Source: DASTCC01 sp035711465 (GTDB lineage: Bacteria; Acidobacteriota; Vicinamibacteria; Vicinamibacterales; SCN-69-37). From it: a stretch of 5,841 nucleotides of DNA. The stretch is taken from positions 1 through 5,841 of the forward strand of contig DASTCC010000508.1 of the NCBI GenBank assembly GCA_035711465.1, written 5' to 3'. Shown here piece after piece: positions 1 to 4,745 of the stretch (position 1 is its first letter; the number at the start of each line of letters is the position of its first letter). The notes under the pieces were generated by a model, which saw nothing but the letters and a program-made list of their open reading frames with translations, made no database searches and was not told where the DNA came from. The translations under genes and the position numbers were made by a program.

Positions 1-1
1 G

Positions 2-26
2 CACCCTGGCCGTCGGCGCCAGGGTG
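2..26. repeat. perfect 9-bp hairpin at the window edge
   Basis: CACCCTGGC (2-10) and GCCAGGGTG (18-26) are exact reverse complements separated by 7 bases. No T-run follows on the plus strand, so a standard intrinsic terminator is not supported. It falls inside the open frame that runs to 317. It may be the remains of a terminator or operator, or chance pairing in GC-rich DNA. Confidence 0.35.
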
Positions 27-317
27 GCTCTCAGCGTCGCAGATCGGCGAGCCAATCTTCAGAGCCCTTTGGCGCGGGCGATCTCGGCCGTCACCCGCAT
101 CGACCGCCCGCTGGAGCCGAGCGCCCTGCCAGTCATCGATGCGACGCCGCCGCGACCGGCTCCGGCGCCGCAGCCAGGGCCGCGCACCGTCGGCGAACGG
201 AAGCCGATGCTGCGTCGCGTGCGGCATCCGGATCGCACCGCTCCGGCCTCGCCGAAGCTGATCCGGCGCATGCCGACCGACGGATCGTCCGATCCGCGGC
301 GGCGGAATTCGCACTAG
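3..317 (+). CDS. 3' end of an unidentified Pro/Arg-rich protein (5' truncated)
   Basis: This frame is open from the left edge of the window and ends at TAG 315-317, giving about 104 visible residues. Third positions are overwhelmingly G or C, as in the definite genes nearby, which supports real coding. The visible part has a short Ala/Val/Leu-rich start, then a low-complexity Pro/Ala stretch around positions 148-185, then a basic Arg/Pro tail. No family is recognisable. A GTG at 24-26 could serve as an internal start, but it lies inside a perfect hairpin and has no Shine-Dalgarno sequence, so a gene entering from outside is more likely. The stop is 40 bases before the kinase ATG, on the same strand, so the two could be co-transcribed. 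It could also be a chance open frame, since GC-rich DNA produces many. Confidence 0.4.
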   Translation, partial: TLAVGARVALSVADRRANLQSPLARAISAVTRIDRPLEPSALPVIDATPPRPAPAPQPGPRTVGERKPMLRRVRHPDRTAPASPKLIRRMPTDGSSDPRRRNSH

Positions 318-320
318 AAT
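315..320 (+). promoter_or_regulatory. candidate -10 box upstream of the kinase gene
   Basis: TAGAAT matches the TATAAT consensus at 5 of 6 positions and stands out in otherwise GC-rich sequence. It overlaps the TAG stop of the upstream frame and would give a start of transcription near 327, leaving an untranslated leader of about 30 bases before the ATG at 358. No -35 hexamer resembling TTGACA lies 16-18 bases upstream, so this is a half-supported promoter. The kinase could instead be read through from the gene on the left. Confidence 0.3.
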
Positions 321-357
321 CAGCCCCACACGCTCGACAGCTGAAGCGAGTCCCGCG

Positions 358-2970
358 ATGCCGCTTGGCCGAATGGGCAAGTTCGAGCTGGTCGACGAAC
401 TCGGTCGCGGCGGCATGGGTGTGGTGTACCGCGCTCGCGACACCAGGCTCGGCCGCTTCGTCGCGCTCAAGGTGATGCAGGGCCAGATCCTCGACGACGA
501 GAGCCGGCGCCGATTCATGCGTGAGTGCCGGACGGTCGCCGCCCTGAACCATCCGAACATCGCCACCCTCTACGAAGCCGACGAGACGCCCGACGGCGAG
601 CTCTACTTCGCCGCCGAGCTCATCGACGGCGAGACGCTGTCCGAGTGCCTGAAGCGCCAGCCCGACGAGATGCGCGCACGCGTGGTGCCGATCGGCCTTC
701 AGCTCGCCGACGCGCTCGCGACCGCGCACGCGAAAGGCATCGTCCATCGCGACATCAAGCCGTCGAACATGATGATCACGTCGGGCGGCCAGTTGAAGGT
801 GCTCGACTTCGGCCTCGCGCACCTGACGGCCGAACCCGAGTCACGACAGAGCGACGCGCCGACGGCGACGGCGACGGCGTCGGAGCTCTTCCACACCACC
901 GCCGGCATCGCGCTCGGGACGCCGGCGTACATGGCGCCGGAGCAGATTCTCGGCGCGCCGATTGGCCCGCCCGCTGATGTCTTCGCCGCGGGCATCGTGC
1001 TCTACGAGCTCGCGACCGGCGCGCGCCCGTATCACGGCGTCAGCCTCGCGGATCGGCTCGACGACATCATGAAGCGCGATCCCGCGCCGGCCTCGACGGT
1101 GAACTCCGCGGTGCCGCCGGACGTGAGCGACGTCATCTCGCGCTGTCTGCACCGCGAGGCGCCGCGGCGCTTTCAGAACGGCGCCGAGCTGCACGCGGCG
1201 CTCGCCGCCTGCGCGCAGCCGGCCGCGCGGCGCGGATGGATCTGGGCCAGCGCGGCGGCGATCGCCGTCGCGATTGGCGCCGGCGGCCTGTACTGGAGTC
1301 AACGCAACGCGCTGGCATTCACCAGCCACGATCGCGTGTTGATCGCCGACGTCTCGAACCAGACGCAGGAGCCGGTCTTCACCGGTGCGCTCGGCACCGC
1401 GCTCGAGGCCGACCTGCGGCAGTCGCAGTACGCGCTCGTGGTCGGCCGGCGGGAGCTCGGCGAGGCGCTGCAGCTGACGCGGCGCAAGCCGGACACGAAG
1501 ATCGACGCCAAGACGGCGCTCGATCTGGCCCGTTGGGTGGGCGCCAAGGCGGTGCTCGCCCCGGCGATCGTCCAGGCCGGCGGCACGTATCAGCTCGAGG
1601 CCACGCTCTACGCCACCGCCACCGCCAGCCCCGTGGACACCGTGCGCGTCACCGCCGACAGCACGGACGCGGTGCTGAAGACCGCCGTCGATGAGCTGAG
1701 CGCCGCGGTTCGCACCCGGCTCGGCGAGTCGCTGCAGCAGATCAGCCAGACCGATCGTCCGGCGATCGTGGTGACGACGTCGTCGTGGCCGGCGCTGGAG
1801 GCGATGCGCCTCGGCAGCGGCGCGCTCCGCGAAGGGCGCGCGCAGGAAGCGGCGTCGCATTTTCGCGAGGCGCTGCGGCTCGATCCCGAGTTTGCCGCCG
1901 CCAAGGGGCAGCTCGGACTGACGCTGATGCAGTTCCTGAGACAGCCGGAGGAGGGCCATCGGCTGCTGCGCGAAGCCGCCGAGTCCATCGATCGCCTGTC
2001 GCCGTACGAGCGCGCGGTGCTGAAGGGCCTGATCGCGCAGTTCGTCGATCGCGACCTCGACAAGGCCCTGGCCGAGTATCAGGCCGCGGCACGGCAGTTT
2101 CCGGAGCGCAACGAGCCGTACCAGAACCAGGGGATCGTCCTGCGCGATCTCGGCCGATACGCCGAGGCCGCCGTCGCCTTCAACGAATCGCACAAGCGCT
2201 TTCCGTCGACCATCGGGCCGCTCCTGCCGCTCTGGTTCCTTCAGACCGGGCCGCTGCACGATCCGGCCGGCGCCGAGGAGACGTCGCGAAAGCTGTTGCG
2301 GCTGCGCGCCGACGATCCCGAGTATCTGCACTTGCTGGCCTGGACCTTCGTCTGCCAGCAGAAGTACGACGAAGCGGCGAAGGAGATGGAGGCAATCCTC
2401 CAACGGTTTCCTGATTACGCGCGCGCACGCACCAATCTCGCGCACCTCGAGTTCAGGCGCGGCAACGCCGTTCGGGCGGCGACGCTGTTTCGAGAGACGT
2501 TGGCCAAATACCTGGAGAAGAACGCCCCGCGCGATCCGTTGCCGACGGCGCTGCGCGGCTTCGTCCTGAACGCGACGATCGCGGCCGGACAGGCGGACCA
2601 GGCCGCGCCGCTCGCGAAAGACGCCGACGCGGCGGCGTCTGCGGCGATCGAGCGCGCGACATCTCCGCAGCGGCGTGTCAGCGCTCAGGCGTTTCGCGCG
2701 CAGCTCCGCGCGATCGAAGGGAAGCGCGACGAGGCCATCGAGATGCTGCGCGCCCTGCCTCCGGCGTCAGAGCTCGGCGCCGACGCCGCGATGGAAGCGG
2801 CGAAGGCGTACGCGCTCGTCGGCCACGCGGACGAGGCGCTCGCGCGCCTGGAACGATCGTTCCGGCTGTCGCCGTGGGACTCGTACTACTGTCTGATCCT
2901 GCCCGAGTTCAAGTCGCTCTGGAACGACGACCGGTTCATTCGCCTCGTGACGGTGGGGCCGCAGAAATAG
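358..2970 (+). CDS. membrane Ser/Thr protein kinase with TolB-like region and TPR array
   Basis: An 870-residue Hanks-type (PknB-like) kinase that should phosphorylate Ser/Thr on unknown partners. Residues 9-285 form the kinase domain: glycine loop G16-R-G-G-M-G21, ATP-binding K38, helix C E56, catalytic HRD 130-132, DFG 150-152, APE 193-195 and the helix F Asp at 207, so all key catalytic residues are present. The activation loop is long and Thr/Ser-rich, with T180/T181 as possible autophosphorylation sites. Residues 294-313 form a single transmembrane helix. Residues 325-465 resemble the TolB/FlgO-like region often seen in acidobacterial kinases, and 477-870 hold about six to eight TPR units, for example 480-513, 586-619, 655-688 and 811-843. 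The kinase should be cytoplasmic, with the TPR part across the membrane as a sensor or scaffold. The ATG at 358 lies 9 residues before the conserved domain; its ribosome site is weak. The 3' end overlaps the convergent protease gene. Family assignment is secure; the signal and substrates are unknown. Confidence 0.95.
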   Translation: MPLGRMGKFELVDELGRGGMGVVYRARDTRLGRFVALKVMQGQILDDESRRRFMRECRTVAALNHPNIATLYEADETPDGELYFAAELIDGETLSECLKRQPDEMRARVVPIGLQLADALATAHAKGIVHRDIKPSNMMITSGGQLKVLDFGLAHLTAEPESRQSDAPTATATASELFHTTAGIALGTPAYMAPEQILGAPIGPPADVFAAGIVLYELATGARPYHGVSLADRLDDIMKRDPAPASTVNSAVPPDVSDVISRCLHREAPRRFQNGAELHAALAACAQPAARRGWIWASAAAIAVAIGAGGLYWSQRNALAFTSHDRVLIADVSNQTQEPVFTGALGTALEADLRQSQYALVVGRRELGEALQLTRRKPDTKIDAKTALDLARWVGAKAVLAPAIVQAGGTYQLEATLYATATASPVDTVRVTADSTDAVLKTAVDELSAAVRTRLGESLQQISQTDRPAIVVTTSSWPALEAMRLGSGALREGRAQEAASHFREALRLDPEFAAAKGQLGLTLMQFLRQPEEGHRLLREAAESIDRLSPYERAVLKGLIAQFVDRDLDKALAEYQAAARQFPERNEPYQNQGIVLRDLGRYAEAAVAFNESHKRFPSTIGPLLPLWFLQTGPLHDPAGAEETSRKLLRLRADDPEYLHLLAWTFVCQQKYDEAAKEMEAILQRFPDYARARTNLAHLEFRRGNAVRAATLFRETLAKYLEKNAPRDPLPTALRGFVLNATIAAGQADQAAPLAKDADAAASAAIERATSPQRRVSAQAFRAQLRAIEGKRDEAIEMLRALPPASELGADAAMEAAKAYALVGHADEALARLERSFRLSPWDSYYCLILPEFKSLWNDDRFIRLVTVGPQK
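861..878 (+). repeat. three tandem copies of a 6-bp unit in the kinase activation loop
   Basis: GACGGC occurs three times in a row without mismatch. It lies in frame inside the kinase gene and encodes Thr-Ala-Thr-Ala-Thr-Ala (residues 169-174), between the DFG and APE motifs. Because the unit is two codons long, copy-number change would lengthen or shorten the activation loop without a frameshift. Confidence 0.7.
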
Positions 2971-3829
2971 CCCGCCTCGCGCGGCTGCGCCTGCGCGCCA
3001 GCCACGCCAGGCCGCTGCCGAGCAGCAACAGCGTCGTCGGCTCGGGCACGCTGGCTTCGACCTGCGCCGGACCGTAGATCGCCTGGATGCCGGCGATGTC
3101 GTCGGCCGACAGCGTGCGCAGCGCGCCGCCGCGGATCGAATAGGTCGTCATCACCGAAAAGTTGTTGGTCGCGTGATCGAGCCCGAGCGCGTGGCCGATC
3201 TCGTGGAGCACGACAGTATAGAAGTCGTAAGCAATGTCGCCGGGCCCACCCAACAGGTCGGTCGGATCGTCGACCCAGTCGAGAAGCGAACTCTCGACGT
3301 TCAGGTGCATGTCACCTCCGATCGACCCGAAGGGCGGATCGAGGGCAGTGGTTCCAGGCTGAAAGGCGTGAGCAAGAATCAACGTTCCGCCGTTCTCGAA
3401 CGAGTAAGCGCCGATGCGGATGTTCCCTTGTTCGACGCACCCGTTGAACAGCCCTCCACAGCCGACGACATCGCCTCCGTCGGCAACCTGGCCTAGGTTC
3501 GTGAAACCGGAGACCGACGCCCACTGGTTCAGGGCGCTGTTGATGGCCCAAATCTCGAAGGGGACCCCGCCGACGTCAGGGAGCCCGGTCATGCCGACGA
3601 CGGAAACGCTCATCGCCGAAGGATCGTGCAAGATCTGATCTCCCAGCGAGATCAGGACGCCGGCCGGCATCAGGCTCCAGGTAGCGCCGCCGGGTGTACC
3701 TGGGGGCGCAAGCGGGTCGAACTGCGATGCCGTGCCTCCGGGCTCCCACTTGGTCCCGATGATGGTCGCGGCCGACGCAGGTACGGAGACGACGACGAGC
3801 AGCAGGGTGACGATGGCTCGAAGAACCAT
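2936..3829 (-). CDS. secreted matrixin-like zinc metalloprotease with PEP-CTERM anchor
   Basis: A 297-residue exported protein. Residues 1-20 are a signal peptide (short basic start, hydrophobic core, cleavage expected after ASA near 20). The zinc site HEIGHALGLDH spans 209-219 with ligands H209, H213 and H219 and catalytic E210. A Met-turn follows at M227 (SVMTTYS) and a typical matrixin ending (DDIAGIQAIYG) at 243-253. Two cysteines near 117-124 could form a disulfide; no cysteine-switch propeptide is visible. The C-terminus is a PEP-CTERM signal: VPEP 261-264, hydrophobic helix 266-278, then an Arg cluster 279-286. Members of this class are sorted and cleaved by an exosortase at the cell envelope, so it probably acts on surface or matrix proteins. 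I chose ATG 3829-3827 because GGGAG lies about 8 bases upstream and the signal peptide begins there. The frame is open to 4297, but that extension runs antisense through the VOC gene and looks non-protein-like. The substrate is unknown. Confidence 0.92.
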   Translation of the reverse strand: MVLRAIVTLLLVVVSVPASAATIIGTKWEPGGTASQFDPLAPPGTPGGATWSLMPAGVLISLGDQILHDPSAMSVSVVGMTGLPDVGGVPFEIWAINSALNQWASVSGFTNLGQVADGGDVVGCGGLFNGCVEQGNIRIGAYSFENGGTLILAHAFQPGTTALDPPFGSIGGDMHLNVESSLLDWVDDPTDLLGGPGDIAYDFYTVVLHEIGHALGLDHATNNFSVMTTYSIRGGALRTLSADDIAGIQAIYGPAQVEASVPEPTTLLLLGSGLAWLARRRSRARRAISAAPPSRGE

Positions 3830-3835
3830 GGCACG

Positions 3836-3848
3836 GCTCCCAGGGAGC
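3836..3848 (-). promoter_or_regulatory. Shine-Dalgarno of the protease gene within a short palindrome
   Basis: The minus strand reads GCTCCC, one base, GGGAGC; the GGGAG half is the ribosome site, about 8 bases before the ATG at 3829, and it fixes the protease start. The perfect 6-bp dyad has only a 1-base centre, too tight for a stable hairpin, so a folding effect on translation is speculative. Confidence 0.45.
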
Positions 3849-3903
3849 GGCCACTTGGGCTGTGGCCGGAGCAACTGTCGTGAATGAGATCCGGCCGTAA
3901 GGC

Positions 3904-3919
3904 TGCACGCCAGGTACCA
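3904..3919 (-). promoter_or_regulatory. candidate sigma-54 promoter of the PEP-CTERM protease gene
   Basis: On the minus strand the sequence reads TGGTACCTGGCGTGCA. It has the invariant GG-N10-GC spacing (GG at 3918-3917, GC at 3906-3905) and matches the TGGCAC-N5-TTGC consensus at 8 of 10 defined positions. Transcription would begin near 3893, leaving a leader of about 64 bases before the ATG at 3829. Established knowledge makes it plausible: PEP-CTERM genes in several bacteria are controlled by the PrsK/PrsR two-component pair acting with RpoN. A single match of this quality can still arise by chance. Confidence 0.5.
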
Positions 3920-3926
3920 ATCCTGA

Positions 3927-3960
3927 AATCGCTCCCGCATCAGGTTTTTCGCGGGCGATT
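3927..3960. repeat. 10-bp imperfect inverted repeat in the divergent promoter region
   Basis: AATCG plus CCCGC (3927-3931 and 3934-3938) pair with GCGGG plus CGATT (3951-3960), leaving a 2-base bulge and a 12-base centre that contains a T5 run. It sits just upstream of the sigma-54-like element for the protease and about 80 bases before the VOC start. It could be a dimeric regulator site or an RNA hairpin in the leader of the rightward operon. Confidence 0.4.
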
Positions 3961-3967
3961 TGCGAAA
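3947..3967. repeat. TTTCGC-N9-GCGAAA inverted repeat
   Basis: Perfect 6-bp arms at 3947-3952 and 3962-3967, with a 9-base spacer. The overall 21-bp size is typical of an operator for a dimeric helix-turn-helix regulator. It shares bases with the neighbouring imperfect repeat at 3927-3960, so the two structures could not form together as hairpins. No regulator gene is present in the window to assign it to. Confidence 0.35.
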
Positions 3968-4024
3968 GCCGCCGCACACGCCGACTCTTGTCTGCTTCCG
4001 GCTGTCTTGATGGCGTGACCGGTG

Positions 4025-4030
4025 AGGAGG
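4025..4030 (+). promoter_or_regulatory. strong Shine-Dalgarno of the VOC-ACP-FkbH operon
   Basis: AGGAGG is a full match to the anti-Shine-Dalgarno sequence. It excludes the upstream GTG at 4022 as the VOC start, because that codon precedes it. It lies 12 bases before the VOC ATG at 4043 and 4 bases before another ATG at 4035, which opens a two-codon frame. Confidence 0.7.
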
Positions 4031-4034
4031 CATC

Positions 4035-4043
4035 ATGATCTGA
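4035..4043 (+). other. possible two-codon leader ORF overlapping the VOC start
   Basis: ATG-ATC-TGA follows the AGGAGG site directly. The last base of its TGA is the first base of the VOC start codon (TGATG), the arrangement used in translational coupling. It may be a real minimal leader or simply an accident of an ATG near a good ribosome site. Confidence 0.25.
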
Positions 4044-4477
4044 TGTCCGTTCACGGCCTCGGGCTGCGACTCCATCACGTTGGCATGGTCGTGGCGGACA
4101 TCCCGGCGTCGGCCGAGAAGTACCAGCAGCGGTTTGGCTACGAGGCCCGAACGCCGGTCATCCACGACGCCGTCCAGACGGCTTACGTGCAGTTTCTGGC
4201 GCTCGCAGGGGAGTCGATGTTCCTCGAGCTCGTGGCCCCCGACGGGCCCGGGAGCAAGCTGGCCAACGCGCTCGCCAAAGGCGGCGGGTTGAACCACTTG
4301 TGCTATCGGGTGTCGGACATCGACGCGGCGTGCAAGGCGCTACGCGCGCGGGGCATGCTGTTGCTGCAGGCGCCGGTCGCCGCCGCCGCGTTCCCCGGCC
4401 GGCGCATCGCGTGGTTGATGGGCGACGACCGCACGCCCGTCGAGCTCGTCGAGGAGGGGCGTGAGGGTGACGTCTGA
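4043..4477 (+). CDS. VOC-superfamily (glyoxalase-fold) protein, methylmalonyl-CoA epimerase-like
   Basis: A 144-residue single-chain VOC protein with the two paired beta-alpha-beta-beta-beta modules of this superfamily. The first module starts LHHVGMVVADI (10-20), and the second contains GLNHLCYRVSDID (82-94). Likely metal ligands by position are H12, E62 (FLELV), H85 and E134 (PVELVEE), the pattern expected in methylmalonyl-CoA epimerases and related enzymes. Length also fits that family. The ATG at 4043 is preferred because the AGGAGG site at 4025-4030 precedes it and the domain begins soon after. The stop overlaps the ACP start by 11 bases, so the three genes form one operon. The context, with a carrier protein and an FkbH homologue, suggests that it acts on a carrier-bound or related acyl substrate rather than in propionate metabolism. 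This is inference; an isomerase, lyase or dioxygenase role remains possible. Confidence 0.85.
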   Translation: MSVHGLGLRLHHVGMVVADIPASAEKYQQRFGYEARTPVIHDAVQTAYVQFLALAGESMFLELVAPDGPGSKLANALAKGGGLNHLCYRVSDIDAACKALRARGMLLLQAPVAAAAFPGRRIAWLMGDDRTPVELVEEGREGDV

Positions 4478-4745
4478 CCATGTGCAGGAGACCATCGCCG
4501 CGGCTATCCGCAAGGTGTCGCCGTCGTCGGCCGGCGTCGGCGCCGAGACCGCGCTCCTCGGTCCCAATGCGTCGCTCGATTCGGTGGGCTTCGTGACGTT
4601 GCTGGTGACGCTCGAAGGGGATCTCGGCAACCGCGTCGATCTGTCCGAGGCGTTTCTGGCCGACGGCGGCGCCGGACCGGACAGCCCGTTCCGCACCGTC
4701 GGTACGCTCGCCGCGCACATCCGCGCGAAGCTGGCGGCGTCATGA
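4467..4745 (+). CDS. acyl carrier protein, FkbH-associated type
   Basis: A 92-residue discrete acyl carrier protein. The phosphopantetheine attachment motif is LDSVGF, with Ser39 as the predicted modified residue, in the usual place at the start of helix II. The later SPFRTVGTLAAHI segment (73-85) resembles carrier proteins found beside FkbH genes. It should carry the glyceryl unit made by the next gene product as a thioester. GTG 4467 is chosen as the start because the GGAGGGG site at 4453-4459 is then 7 bases away; GTG 4461 would leave only 1 base and would add two residues. The start lies inside the VOC gene, and the stop overlaps the FkbH start as ATGA at 4742-4745, so translation is probably coupled at both ends. 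The acidic helices of typical ACPs are less marked here. Function is confident; the pathway product is unknown. Confidence 0.88.
   Translation: MTSDHVQETIAAAIRKVSPSSAGVGAETALLGPNASLDSVGFVTLLVTLEGDLGNRVDLSEAFLADGGAGPDSPFRTVGTLAAHIRAKLAAS

Noticed and set aside
841..2445. 534-residue open frame on the minus strand inside the kinase gene
   Set aside because: It is antisense to a clear kinase, is Arg-rich and low in complexity, and has no recognisable domain; long antisense frames are expected in GC-rich coding DNA.
2983..3003. GGCTG/CAGCC hairpin 12 bases after the kinase stop as a terminator
   Set aside because: The stem is short with a bulge, no T-run follows on either strand, and it lies in the protease coding region.
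3173..3496. 107-residue plus-strand frame within the protease gene
   Set aside because: It is the complement of the metalloprotease, whose zinc site and sorting signal are unambiguous.
3960..3988. TTGCGA followed by GACTCT as a sigma-70 promoter for the VOC operon
   Set aside because: The -35 element is only partial and the would-be -10 element does not resemble TATAAT, so no plus-strand promoter could be supported in this region.
3830..4297. Upstream extension of the protease frame by 156 codons
   Set aside because: It crosses the intergenic region and runs antisense to the VOC gene. The signal peptide and ribosome site place the true start at 3829.
4461..4463. GTG 4461 as the ACP start
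   Set aside because: It leaves about one base after the Shine-Dalgarno sequence; GTG 4467 has normal spacing.
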